This document shows, one piece after another, positions 21,901 through 33,185 of a stretch of DNA of 64,000 nt (within the stretch, counting starts at the first letter, position 1; every line of letters starts with the position of its first letter). The position numbers and the translations under genes are program-made. A model generated the notes under the pieces. The model was not told where the DNA came from. It saw nothing but the letters and a program-made list of their open reading frames with translations, and did no database searches. The stretch comes from Conus ventricosus (lineage: Eukaryota > Mollusca > Gastropoda > Neogastropoda > Conidae), in contig CM031622.1 in assembly GCA_018398815.1 (NCBI GenBank), forward strand, positions 23,123,862 through 23,187,861, in the 5' to 3' direction.

Positions 21901-23560
21901 ACAGGACAGACCAGAAAGAGACCAAATAAAGAATAGAAGTAGGACAAAAGAGAACAGACAAGAAACAAAGGACAAAAGAGTATGGACAAGAAGTAATGGA
22001 CAGAAGAGAACAGACGGAAAATAGAAGAATTAAAGGGTAAAACAGTACAGACCACAAAAACTACAGCACAGAAGAAAACAGACCAAAATAAGAAGTAACA
22101 GACATAAGTGAACAGACCAGAAACAAAAATTAAAGGTAAGAAGAGTACAGACCACAACCAGAAGAATTAAAGAAGAGTACAGACCACAACCAGAAGAATT
22201 AAAGGACATATGAGAACAGACCAGAAACAAGAATTAAAGGACAGAAGAGAACAGACCAAAACCAGAGAAACTGAAGGACAGAAGAGAACAGAAAACAGAA
22301 GAATTAAAGGACAGAAGAGAACAGAAAACAGAAGAATCAAAGGACTGAAGAAAACAGAAAACAGAAGAATCAAAGGACTGAAGAAAACAGAAAACAGAAG
22401 AATCAAAGGACTGAAGAAAACAGAAAACAGAAGAATCAAAGGACTGAAGAAAACAGAAAACAGAAGAATCAAAGGACACAAGAGAACAGAAAACAGAAGA
22501 ATCAAAGGACAGAAAAGAACAGAAAACAGAAGAATCAAAGGACTGAAGAAAACAGAAAACAGAAGAATCAAAGGACACAAGAGAACAGAAAACAGGAGAA
22601 TTAAAGGACACAAGAGAACAGAAAAACAGAAGAAACAAAGGACAGAAGAGAACAGAAAACAGAAGAATCAAAGGACAGAAGAGAACAGAAAACAGAAGAA
22701 TCAAAGGACAGAAGAGGACAGAAAACAGAAGAATCAAAGGACAGAAGAGAACAGAAAACAAAAGAATCAAAGGACAGAAGAGGACAGAAAACAGAAGAAT
22801 CAAAGGACACAAGAGAACAGAAAACAGAAGAATCAAAGGACAGAAGAGAACAGAAAACAGAAGAATCAAAGGACTGAAGAAAACAGAAAACAGAAGAATC
22901 AAAGGACTGAAGAAACAGAAAACAGAAGAATCAAAGGACTGAAGAGAACAGAAAACAGAAGAATCAAGACTGAAGAGAACAGAAAACAGAAGAATCAAAG
23001 GACTGAAGAAAACAGAAAACAGAAGAATCAAAGGACAGAAGAGAACAGAAAACAGAAGAATCAAAGGACTGAAGAGAACAGAAAACAGAAAGAATCAAAG
23101 GACTGAAGAAAACAGAAAACAGAAGAATCAAAGGACTGAAGAGAACAGAAAACAGAAGAATCAAAGGACTGAAGAGAACAGAAAACAGAAGAATCAAAGG
23201 ACAGAAGAGAACAGAAAACAGAAGAATCAAAGGACTGAAGAGAACAGAAAACAGAAGAATCAAAGGACTGAAGAAAACAGAAAACAGAAGAATCAAAGGA
23301 CTGAAGAGAACAGAAAACAGAAGAATCAAAGGACTGAACAGAACAGAAAACAGAAGAATCAAAGGACTGAAGAAACAGAAAACAGGAGAATCAAAGGACA
23401 CAAGAGAACAGAAAACAGAAGAATCAAAGGACTGAAGAGAACAGAAAACTGAAGAATCAAGGGACAAAGAAAACACCAGAACCAGAAGAATTGTGGACAG
23501 AAAAGAACAAAAACAGAACAAAGGGTAGAAGACAAAGAGACCAGAAACAGAAGAATTAAA
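21900..23560. repeat. 33-bp purine-rich minisatellite in last WDR35 intron
   Basis: A core of about 37 tight copies (about 22240-23470) of a 33-bp unit, on + AACAGAAGAATCAAAGGACT then GAAGAGAACAGAA, flanked by degenerate copies down to about 21900. The unit length is a multiple of three and lacks stops in some frames. This explains the long artefactual reading frames on both strands. On the WDR35 sense strand it is pyrimidine-rich, and many units contain a TTTTCTGTTCTCTTCAG run that looks like a splice acceptor. Confidence 0.95.
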
Positions 23561-23756
23561 GACAGAGGAAAACAGAAAAATTAAAGGACAGAAAAGAAGA
23601 GATCAGACCAGAACCATTAAAAGGAGAAAAAAAAAGAAAAAAAAAAAGAACAAACCAGAGACTGAAGAAAAATAAAAAGGTCAGACGAGAAAAGACCAGA
23701 TACATAAGAAGAATAAAAGGATAGATTAACACAAAACAGTTGAACACAAAAGAAAA

Positions 23757-23766
23757 CACACACACA

Positions 23767-23819
<53 letters not shown>
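23757..23819. repeat. (AC)n microsatellite
   Basis: About 60 bp of AC repeats with one CC interruption, between two minisatellites. Confidence 0.9.
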
Positions 23820-23822
<3 letters not shown>

Positions 23823-23889
23823 GGTAGGATGCACCAGTACACAGAAGAAGAGAAAGCTGTCGAGCAGAGAGTGGAACAGAGAAGAAAAA

Positions 23890-24040
23890 AAGGACAGGAG
23901 TAGAGACCACAGAGGAGTACAGACCACACAGAGCAGAACAGAGGAGTACATACCACAGAGGGTGCAACAGAGGAGTACCACACCACAGAGGGTGGAACAG
24001 AGGAGTACAGACCACACATGCAGAACAGAGGAGTACAGAC
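23890..24040. repeat. 26-28 bp minisatellite from WDR35 exon donor, distal part
   Basis: About five copies of GAACAGAGGAGTACAGACCA followed by CACAG-type bases. On the sense strand each reads GGTCTGTACTCCTCTGTTC, identical to the sequence that starts at the donor of the exon at 24408-24476 (G|GTCTGTACTCC). A truncated retroposon (24042-24354) splits this part from the exon-proximal copies at 24356-24407. Confidence 0.85.
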
Positions 24041-24041
24041 A

Positions 24042-24354
24042 AGGTGGCGCCCTCCGGACGGAGAGCTCGCTCACGCCGGCTCAACGACTTAAGCAATTAA
24101 TGTCGTCAGCAGGGGGCTTAGCAAGTGGTGTCCTGCATGTGTTAGATCTGAACAGGCGCTACTGAACACCACTGAAAGTGACTCGGCAGCAGTGCAGTGT
24201 CTTCTCCAGCAGGTTGCCTCTTGACGACGTGACATTGACTGCTCCCTGTGGATTGCCTGTGCCGGGGCTGCAGCGGGCTGTGGCTGTGGCTGTGGAACTC
24301 GGAATGAGCGGCGTGGGTGCACTGCCAGTGAAGTGGCACAGACGATGGGACAGC
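24042..24354 (+). mobile_element. Composite retroposon, 3' fragment inside a minisatellite
   Basis: It matches the last third of the complete copy at 48526-49371, from AGGTGGCGCCCTCCGG to GGGACAGCAA, with no poly-A tail. TACAGA occurs on both sides (about 24034-24039 and 24355-24360) and is consistent with a short target duplication within the repeat unit. It is therefore a 5'-truncated insertion into an existing array. Confidence 0.85.
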
Positions 24355-24407
24355 AATACAGAACAGAGGAGCACAGGCCACACAGTGCAGAACAGAGGAG
24401 TACAGAC

Positions 24408-24476
24408 CAGTCGGGGATGCTGGAGCCGCAGCTGCTGCACTCCACCTTGTTGGTGCGGGCATCTTTCGGGCTGTTC
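24408..24476 (-). CDS. WDR35: WDR35 exon: first zinc knuckle of the C-terminus
   Basis: 69 bp entering in phase 2 and leaving in phase 2. The acceptor is gtgtgcag and the donor GTCTGT. The peptide runs NSPKDARTNKVECSSCGSSI then PD and the split Trp codon. CSSC pairs with the CPNC of the next exon to form a zinc ribbon. It joins the previous exon as FTK|NSPKD, matching the family. The donor-flanking sequence has been amplified into the neighbouring array. Confidence 0.92.
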
Positions 24477-25326
24477 CTGCACACACAGACATCACATGGT
24501 CGGGCCCCATTACCTAGGCAACCACAAATTTCAGGGCAGGGATAAGTACACTGAATGTTGGCTTAGGTTCCGCCAGCACAGAGCTTGTGTCATCCAATTT
24601 CTTCGAAACAAGACAGATAAAAACCGACTTCTTCATATAAAAAGGAAGACATTATCAAATCTAGTGGGAACGATACTAATGTTGTGTATCTGGAATTCTA
24701 AGAAAATTTTTTAATTATTTTTCCCATAAAAAATTGCTCATAAAACTTCAGTATTATGGAATGACATTAAAGTTAGTATGTCGGAGAAAGCTTTTTTTTT
24801 TTTTTTAAAGAAAAAAATATTTTCTTTGCTTTTCATCCTTCACACCCTCCCTCCTATGTCTTCCCTTTTCTCCATGCCTTCCTACGATTCTCCTCTCCGT
24901 CCCACCATCCCTCAGTGAACTTTTTCCAGTGAACTCTTTTCAATTTCACAACCACAAAATTCTATACTGTTTTATTTGTCACTTGGCCAGTGTTGGCATT
25001 GGAGAAAGATTTTCTAATAAACTGAAATATTGCAAATTTATTCATAGTTATACCCCCCCCCCCCCCCCCCCAAACAACAACAACAACAACAACAAACAAA
25101 CAAAAAAAACACACAAAAATTCAGGGTGAATAAAATGACTCAAATTCTATAAAAGTCAGAAATCTGATCTTACAAAAACAAAAACAAAAAATATACCACT
25201 GTTGCTGGGCACAAATGAACACACAAACATCAATCAAAGTTGTGTTCAATTCCAAAGATCTGGATGACAATGCCTGCAATGATGATGACATCAACGATGA
25301 TGATGATGACAATGCTATCGACTGAC
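24477..25326. other. WDR35 intron, mostly unique
   Basis: AT-rich unique sequence with a poly-T run (about 24791-24805) and a poly-C run (about 25051-25070) followed by CAA repeats. No other feature was recognised. Confidence 0.6.
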
Positions 25327-25456
25327 TTGGTGAAGACATCCAAGGCCAGCTCCTCATACAGCTGCTGCTGCTCCGTGCTGAGGGTCTCCAGGGACTCCAG
25401 CTTGATGAAGGCCTTGGAGCAGGTCCCAAAGGCACGGTTGGAGCAGGCTGCCAGGG
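25327..25456 (-). CDS. WDR35: WDR35 exon: TPR-like helices, one base short
   Basis: 130 bp. The family-like peptide is [17 protein letters not shown], then [20 protein letters not shown] and ALDVFTK. The donor is GTCAGT after the first two bases of a Lys codon. The preceding exon ends in phase 0, so this exon should start GCC, yet after the acceptor ggcag it starts CC. One base (G) appears to be missing at the boundary, which would shift the frame. Length logic agrees: 131 bp is expected and 130 is present. The similarity to IFT121 is otherwise excellent. Confidence 0.92.
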
Positions 25457-25499
25457 CTGCCAAATCACACCACATTCTGACTAGTCACCTCATCTCTAC

Positions 25500-28400
25500 C
25501 CACATGTAGTCAGGACAAGTCACACCACACCCTAACCATTCCCACACTGGGTTGTTCATGTTGACAGGACAAACCACACCACATCCTAACCATTCTCTGA
25601 TTCATTCCCACACTGGGTTGTTCACACTGACAGACAAACCACACCACATCCTAACCATTCCCCCGATTCATTCCCACACTGGGTTGTTCACACTGACAGG
25701 ACAAACCACACCACATCCTAACCATTCTCTGATTCATTCCCACACTGGGTTGTTCACACTGACAGGACAAACCACACCACATCCTAACCATTCTCTGATT
25801 CATTCCCACACCTGGTTGTTCACATGACAGGACAAACCACACCACATCCTAACCATTCTCTGATTCATTCCCACACCTGGTTGTTCACACTGACAGGACA
25901 AACCACACCACATCCTAACCATTCTCTGATTCATTCCCACACCTGGTTGTTCACACTGACAGGATAAACCACACCACATCCTAACCATTCCCCCGATTCA
26001 TTCCCACACTGGGTTGTTCACACGGACAGGACAAACCACACCACATCCTAACCATTCCCCGATTCATTCCCACACCTGGTTGTTCACACTGACAGGACAA
26101 ACCACACCACATCCTAACCATTCCCCGATTCATTCCCACACCTGGTTGTTCACACTGACAGGACAAACCACACCACATCCTAACCATTCCCCCGATTCAT
26201 TCCACACCTGGTTGTTCACACTGACAGGACAAACCACACCACATCCTAACCATTCCCCGATTCATTCCCACACCTGGTTGTTCACACTGACAGGACAAAC
26301 CACACCACATCCTAACCATTCCCCCGATTCATTCCCACACCTGGTTGTTCACACTGACAGGACAAACCACACCACATCCTAACCATTCCCCTGATTCATT
26401 CCCACACCTGGTTGTTCACACTGACAGGACAAACCACACCATCCTAACCATTCTCTGATTCATTCCCACACCTGGTTGTTCACACTGACAGGACAAACCA
26501 CACCACATCCTAACCATTCCCCTGATTCATTCCCACACCTGGTTGTTCACACTGACAGGACAAACCACACCACATCCTAACCATTCTCTGATTCATTCCC
26601 ACACCTGGTTGTTCACACTGACAGGACAAACCACACCACATCCTAACCATTCCCCCGATTCATTCCCACACCTGGTTGTTCACACTGACAGGACAAACCA
26701 CACCACATCCTAACCATTCCCCCGATTCATTCCCACACCTGGTTGTTCACACTGACAGGACAAACCACACCACATCCTAACCATTCCCCCGATTCATTCC
26801 CACACCTGGTTGTTCACACTGACAGGACAAACCACACCACATCCTAACCATTTCCCTGATTCATTCCCACACCTGGTTGTTCACACTGACAGGACAAACC
26901 ACACCACATCCCAACCATTCCCCGATTCATTCCCACACGGGTTGTTCATGTTGACAGGATAAACCACACCACATCCTAACCATTCCCCTGATTCATTCCC
27001 ACACTGGGTTGTTCATGTTGACAGGACAAACCACACCACATCCTAACCATTCCCCTGATTCATTCCCACACTGGGTGTTCATGTTGACAGGACAAACCAC
27101 ACCACATCCTAACCATTCCCTGATTCATTCCCACACTGGGTTGTTCACACTGACAGGACAAACCACACACATCCTAACCATTCCCCTGATTCATTCCCAC
27201 ACTGGGTTGTTCATGTTGACAGGACAAACCACACCACATCCTAACCATTCCCTGATTCATTCCCACACTGGGTTGTTCATGTTGACAGGACAAACCACAC
27301 CACATCCTAACCATTCCCCTGATTCATTCCCACACTGGGTTGTTCATGTTGACAGGACAAACCACACCACATCCTAACCATTCCCCTGATTCATTCCCAC
27401 ACTGGGTTGTTCATGTTGACAGGACAAACCACACCACATCCTAACCATTCCCCTGATTCATTCCCACACTGGGTTGTTCAGTTGACAGGACAAACCACAC
27501 CACATCCTAACCATTCCCCTGATTCATTCCCACACTGGGTTGTTCATGTTGACAGGACAAACCACACCACATCCTAACCATTCCCCTGATTCATTCCCAC
27601 ACTGGGTTGTTCATGTTGACAGGACAAACCACACCACATCCTAACCATTCCCTGATTCATTCCCACACTGGGTTGTTCATGTTGACAGGACAAACCACAC
27701 CACATCCTAACCATTCCCCTGATTCATTCCCACACTGGGTTGTTCATGTTGACAGGACAAACCACACCACATCCTAACCATTCCCCTGATTCATTCCCAC
27801 ACTGGGTTGTTCATGTTGACAGGACAAACCACACCACATCCTAACCATCCCTGATTCATTCCCACACTGGGTTGTTCATGTTGACAGGACAAACCACACC
27901 ACATCCTAACCATTCCCCTGATTCATTCCCACACTGGGTTGTTCATGTTGACAGGACAAACCACACCACATCCTAACCATTCCCCTGATTCATTCCCACA
28001 CTGGGTTGTTCATGTTGACAGGACAAACCACACCACATCCTAACCATTCCCCTGATTCATTCCCACACTGGGTTGTTCATGTGACAGGACAAACCACACC
28101 ACATCCTAACCATCCCCTGATTCATTCCCACACTGGGTTGTTCATGTTGACAGGACAAACCACACCACATCCTAACCATTCCCCCGATTCATTCCCACAT
28201 GGGTTGTTCATGTTGACAGGACAAACCACACCACATCCTAACCATTCCCCGATTCATTCCCACACTGGTTGTTCATGTTGACAGGACAAACCACACCACA
28301 TCCTAACCATTCCCCTGATTCATTCCCACACTGGTTGTTCATGTTGACAGACAAACCACACCACATCCTAACCATTCCCCTGATTCATTCCCACACTGGT

Positions 28401-28800
28401 TGTTCATGTTGACAGGACAAACCACACCACATCCTAACCATTCCCCGATCATTCCCACACTGGGTTGTTCATGTTGACAGGACAAACCACACCACATCCT
28501 AACCATTCCCCCGATTCATTCCCACACTGGGTTGTTCACACTGACAGGACAAACCACACCACATCCTAACCATTCCCCTGATTCATTCCACACTGGGTTG
28601 TTCATGTTGACAGGACAAACCACACCACATCCTAACCATTCCCCTGATTCATTCCCACACTGGGGTTGTTCATGTTGACAGGACAAACCACACCACATCC
28701 TAACCATTCCCCCGATTCATTCCCACACTGGTTGTTCATGTTGACAGGACAAACCACACCACATCCTAACCATTCCCCGATTCATTCCCACACTGGGTTG
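25500..28800. repeat. 57-bp minisatellite, largest array in the window
   Basis: Roughly 57 copies of a 56-58 bp unit (blocks CATTCCCACACTGGGTTGTT, GACAGGACAAACCACACCAC and ATCCTAACCATTCC). Two variant classes occupy separate domains: CACACTGA about 25600-26930 and CATGTTGA about 26940-28790, as expected from local spread of variants. It begins about 45 bp from the acceptor of the exon at 25327-25456, and the acceptor flank (AATGTGGTGTGATTTGGCAG on sense) resembles the unit. Confidence 0.97.
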
Positions 28801-29003
28801 TTTGTTTGTTTTGCTGTCTCATCCTCTGTGCAACTTCAGAGGCATTGCTCCCACATTGTTCATTCCAGCCCTCCACCCCCATCCCCTCCCCACCCCCTCA
28901 CATCCCCTAATGACTTGATGGACTTGAACCCATCACTCCCAGCCAGGATTGGCGATGCTAACCACTTCACCACGGCAGCTGGTCCATACCTGGTTGTTCA
29001 TGT
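28801..29003 (-). mobile_element. Composite retroposon, internally deleted copy
   Basis: Reverse-strand copy. The left part has the 3' end of the family (GCTGTCTCATCCTCTGTGCA). The right part has the tRNA-like head on the complement (TAACCACTTCACCACGGCAG). Most of the middle is missing. It sits inside the end of the 57-bp array, which resumes at about 28985-29045 with CTGGTTGTTCATG on the far side. Confidence 0.8.
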
Positions 29004-29379
29004 TGAGATAAACCACACCACACCCTAACCATTCCCCATATCCATGCCCACTCCCAACTGTTAACTGTTCATGCTGACCATGACAGGAGAATACCAGACT
29101 GGTATACAAGTTCTCATTCTAAGAACAGTTTTGAAGCAACATGTTTCAACATGAAGAGCTTCTACATGCCAAAAAACAACAACAAAAAGGACAAAAGAAC
29201 AGTGAGATGAATATATGTGGATTACGTCATTTTTGTTGTGGTTTGGTTGGTCTCTTTTATATGCCGGAGGAGGACCACATGTCTTGCTTCTGTATTGACC
29301 CTGACTTGGTTCCATTTGTGTGTCAGTCAAACAACGTAAGTTTTACTTTGTAATTTTGCCTGTCTCCCCAGCCGGTGCC

Positions 29380-29700
29380 TTCTCTTCTCGTTCCCCAGCC
29401 TTCTCCTCTCCTCCAGTAGCATTACTCCCACATCGCTCGTGTCGACCCCCGATACACAGCTTCACCCAGGTGTATGTCAGCAGAACCTCAGCACCAGCAG
29501 TCCACAATCAACATCAAGTCACCAAAAGGCAACCCACCAGAGGACACACTGCCTTGCATCTAGGTCACTTGGGCAGTGTTCCGGGGTGCCTGTTCTGACG
29601 GAACCTATGTAGACATTACCCGCTGAACCCACGTTAATGACAACAACTGCTCAGCTGCTGAGCCAGAATGAGTGAGTTTCACCCTGGGCGGGGCACTTTT
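29380..29700 (-). mobile_element. Composite retroposon, partial diverged copy
   Basis: Reverse-strand copy of the second module. Recognisable blocks include GCAACCCACCAGAGGACACA, GGGTGCCTGTTCTGACGGAA, and the complement of GCCGGCTC-AGCAATT-TTGTCGTCAG near 29640-29670. Ends are approximate. Confidence 0.7.
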
Positions 29701-30341
29701 GTTGTACTGTTTGGTCTCTAGCCTGAGATCGATCCATTGTCAACCTGGCTCCCACAGGGATCGGACTGAGCTGTACGTCTTCATCTATTTTTAGTTCTAT
29801 ATTTACTTACTTCATCACTCATTTATGCTTTTCTAATCCATTTATTACTCTACTCGTTTTCTAAAAAAAAAAGTAATATATCCATCTGATTACCATGTTT
29901 TTTTTGTCTGTCAGAGTTGTGTTGCAGTGTTGATGGAATCATGCAAAGTTTTGTCTCGCTTCCCCCCTTCGTCCTGCATTCCTCCCCCCCCCCCCCCCCC
30001 CCCCCCCCCCTATTCCCACTCCACCTTCCCTCCCCTCCCCTTCCCTCTCCCTCCCATTTCCCTCTCCCTCCATCCGATCCCTGCCCCCTTCATTCCCCAT
30101 CCCTGAAAGAAATGTGCTACAGAGAACTCCCTCATCCAAGCCCAATCTGCAAAGGCAAACTTGCCCAGAGAGGAAGCAAGCAAGCAAGCATGGGGGGTGG
30201 CCGTCACATGCAACACTGCACAGGAGACATGATGACAGAGACAAACAAACAAACAAAAAGGAGAAAATGTTCAAAACCCATTCAAGAAGAAAAAAAATTG
30301 ACAAGATCAACTAGTCAGCATACTCCAATCAGTGTACTCAC
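29701..30341. other. WDR35 intron with poly-C tract
   Basis: Contains a poly-C run at about 29985-30010 inside a C/T-rich segment. Nothing else was recognised. Poly-C and poly-G tracts of this type recur near 450, 19925, 25060 and 43220. Confidence 0.6.
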
Positions 30342-30427
30342 CAGCAAGGAATAGGAGTCAACGGGATCAATGATGTCATCATAATCTCTCAGATGCAGGG
30401 CGGTCCTCATGGCGGCGTCAACGTACC
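30342..30427 (-). CDS. WDR35: WDR35 exon: solenoid helices
   Basis: 86 bp that complete a Gly codon and leave in phase 0. The acceptor is atgaccag and the donor GTGAGT. The peptide [18 protein letters not shown] continues with [10 protein letters not shown], matching the family segment CVDTALKTALHLKDYEDI. Frame intact. The acceptor-side 50 bp is itself a diverged unit of the adjoining 55-bp array. Confidence 0.94.
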
Positions 30428-30616
30428 CTGGTCATTGAGCACAAACACCGGTCACAGCATGTTAATATCAACATGTCTTGATTGTTGAAAACAGGTGCCA
30501 GTTAAATCACATCGCATCAATATCAGCATATCTTAATCATTGAGAACAGGTGGCAGTTAAATCACATCACATCAATATCAGCGTATCTTAATCATTGAGA
30601 ACAGGTGCAAGTTTAA
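30428..30616. repeat. 55-bp minisatellite, exon-proximal segment
   Basis: Units of about 55 bp with AATCACATCACATCAATATC, AGCATATCTTAATCATTGAG and AACAGGTGCCAGTTA. The array continues at 31282-31427 and 32285-32520 but is split by two insertions. The first unit includes the acceptor region of the WDR35 exon at 30342-30427. Confidence 0.9.
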
Positions 30617-31281
30617 CCCTCTTGACAGGCGAGAACCCGCTAGCGCCCAACCGGAAATCACACGGCTAAAACGCTGAGCAACTGCCAGCGGCCGGTAAAA
30701 CACGTGGCAACAATGGGCGCCGCCATATTTCTCGTAGAAAAGGAAGTCTCGTGAGAATGTGACTTCCTTCTTCCTGTGGCCATTAACTTCCGTTTGCAAA
30801 AAACCGCGAGTCGATACGTGCCGTAGTTCTTGAGTTACGAATTTTTAAAGTTTTGTGGTCGAAATGCTGTTTTTCGCCATCGCTAACATTGGTTTCTGCC
30901 ATTCTATAACGAGATTTAGTGATGAAGATACTGTGATTTGTAGGATTTACGGCATAAGACTTAGTGAAAGTGCTGGGTAATGAAGCTTAGAGTGACCTAG
31001 ATTTTGACTGGGATGATGTTCCAGGTATGATTCGGAAGAACGTTCTGAAGAAGATTTTATTTTTTCCCCGAGTAAATGGCTCATATGATATTCTTCAAAC
31101 TTATGATATAGCAACATATATATTCGTAGGAATTTTAAAAATTATTTTCATTTCACTATTTCCTTTCCTCTCTTTTAAATTAATTTTTAAATTGGGTAAC
31201 CATGTTCAAATTACCGAGTTACTTACCTTGCCGATGGGTTTTCGGCGTAACTAAGCTCAGGTAAGTGCATACTAAAGACGG
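30617..31281. mobile_element. TTAA-flanked piggyBac-like MITE, copy 1
   Basis: A 665-bp element bounded by TTAA at 30613-30616 and 31282-31285. The left end reads CCCTCTTGACAGG and the right end (complement) CCGTCTTTAGTATG, a short imperfect terminal inverted repeat starting CC-TCTT. It is nearly identical to 45515-46178. TTAA duplication with CC-starting ends is the hallmark of piggyBac-type transposons. No transposase is encoded. It interrupts the 55-bp array (GCAAG-TTAA-ATCACATC). Confidence 0.88.
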
Positions 31282-31427
31282 TTAAATCACATCACATCAA
31301 TATCAGCATATCTTAATCATTGAGAACAGGTATCAATTAAATCACACCACATCAATATAAAAGTAAGATAGCTTAATCATTCAGAACAGGTACAAGTTAA
31401 ATTACACCACATCAATACCAACATATC

Positions 31428-32284
31428 TTTTTTTTTTTCTTTTTTTTTCTGTCCCAACCTCTGAGCCACCTCAGAAGCAGTACACCCACGCCGCTCATTC
31501 CGACACCCCGTCCACAGCCACAGCACGGTCGGCCCCGCCGCAGCCCCGGCACCGGCAATCCACAGGGAGCACTCAATGTCAAGCCGTTAAGAGGCAACCC
31601 ACCGGAGGAGACACTGCACTGCTGCCGAGTCACTTCGGTGGTGTTCAGTGGCGCCTGTTCTGATCTAACATACGCAGGACACCACCTACTAAGCCCCCTA
31701 CTGACGACAATAATTGCTTAGTCGTGGAGCCGGCGTGAGTGAGCGCTCCCTCCGGAGGGCGCCACCACGTCCGTCCACCGACAGACCCCATGAACTCGCC
31801 GATACCGGTGACCCCGACGGAACCAAACCAAAGCCTTAGACGTGGAAAGGACATCGAAATTGAGGTCACCATGAGAGCAGGGCATGAAGGGCCACAGAAT
31901 TTGAGACTTTTTTTTTTAATGCTGATCAATGAGAATGAGGATAATTAAGATGATGCTACGGCTTTCCATTTCGGTCTGAGACTACATGACAGGGCTGTAC
32001 TCTACGCTTCCTTTCATAATATATCCCGGCGTCAACCAGGCCGAGAGATACAGGCACCTGCAGTGTTGGTCAGGAATTTGAGCAACACTCTCAGAAACGC
32101 ATCCATTAATTGAATGAAACTCGACTGTGTGGTCCCAGTCTTCCCAACTGAGTCCGCAGCAAACTCAACTCTGGGTAGGAGCCGGTCGGGGCAGAAAAAC
32201 CCACATGACTTCTGATGGATTCGAACCCACGACCTCCCAGCCGGGAGTCCGCGACGCTAACCACTTCGCCACGGCAGCTGGTTA
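31428..32284 (-). mobile_element. Composite tRNA-headed retroposon, full-length minus copy
   Basis: 857 bp. The poly-T end is at 31428-31450 and the tRNA-like head is on the complement at about 32225-32284 (TGGCGAAGTGGTTAGCGTCG as A-box region, GTGGGTTCGAATCC as B box). It carries the same two modules as 48526-49371. Flanked by TACCAACATATC (31416-31427) and TACCACCATATC (32285-32296), a 12-bp target duplication with one mismatch. Inserted in the 55-bp array. Confidence 0.93.
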
Positions 32285-32520
32285 TACCACCATATCTTGA
32301 TCACTGAGAACAGGTACCAATCAAATGACATCAATACTTATGCATATTGATCACTGAGAACAGGTGCCAATTAAACCACATCAACACCAAATGTCTTGAT
32401 CACTCAGAACAAGTATCAATTAAACCCATATCAACATCAACATGTCTTGATGACTGAGAACACGTATCAATTAAACCACATCAACACCAAAGTATCTTGA
32501 TCACTGAAAACAGAAACCAC
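32285..32520. repeat. 55-bp minisatellite, distal segment
   Basis: More degenerate units (TCTTGATCACTGAGAACAGG with AATTAAACCACATCAACACC) continuing the array of 30428-30616 after the retroposon. Confidence 0.85.
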
Positions 32521-33185
32521 ACCACTTGAAGGAATCTGGATCATTCAGTCCAAGTGGCAGAGAAATCACATCCAGTCTCACAAACACAGCGCCAGTCCTG
32601 TGAAGATACATGACCCCCTACACTCACTGCAGTGCTATCAGTGCAATACACCGGCCTGGCCTTTGACGCCACAGCATTCTATGAAGTCACCGCCCAGGCT
32701 ACACCACACCACTTCAGTGAAAGTCTACAGTGGACACATGGCAGGACGCTAAGGGCCGCCCGCCAGCTGGGGCAGACCACTGCCTGGGGAATGCTGCAAA
32801 CTGCCTTCTGAAGAGATTCAGAGTTATTCTGTCAATATTGGATGATCAGTGCGACAGCCAGAGACCTCCCTCTGAAAAACCACCATTTCAAATTACTGTT
32901 TAACACACTGACGCTGTAAAGTATCGTGCCATGTGACTGGCTGAGACAGAAAGCATTGGCCGATCAGAATGGAGGTTATAGGTCATCAATCTTGGTCACT
33001 GACCGACAAAATTGCAGATGATGACCAACTGCATTTTCCTGTTTCTTCCTCAGTCAGAACTTAAAAGAACTTTGAATTATCTCTTGGTTGATGGGCAGGT
33101 GATGCTGTCTGCGGGCAGGCCACAACTTGGGGCAGGTCAGAAAACCAGTAACGTTCTGCCCTGAGACTACATGCAGCACTGCGTC
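32521..33185. other. Unique intron segment
   Basis: No repeat, exon or element recognised. Confidence 0.5.

Noticed and set aside
22210..23106. 298-codon open frame of repeated RKQKNQRTEE-type peptide
   Set aside because: It is a by-product of a 33-bp intronic array whose unit length is a multiple of three. The opposite strand is equally open, and there is no start context or domain.
25500..28800. CRISPR-like array
   Set aside because: Units are head-to-tail copies without unique spacers, and the host is an animal. It is a minisatellite.
30615..30799. Minus-strand frame of about 60 codons shared by both TTAA elements (also 45514-45695)
   Set aside because: Shared only because the elements are recent copies. 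Several of the few differences change amino acids, and no transposase motif is seen.
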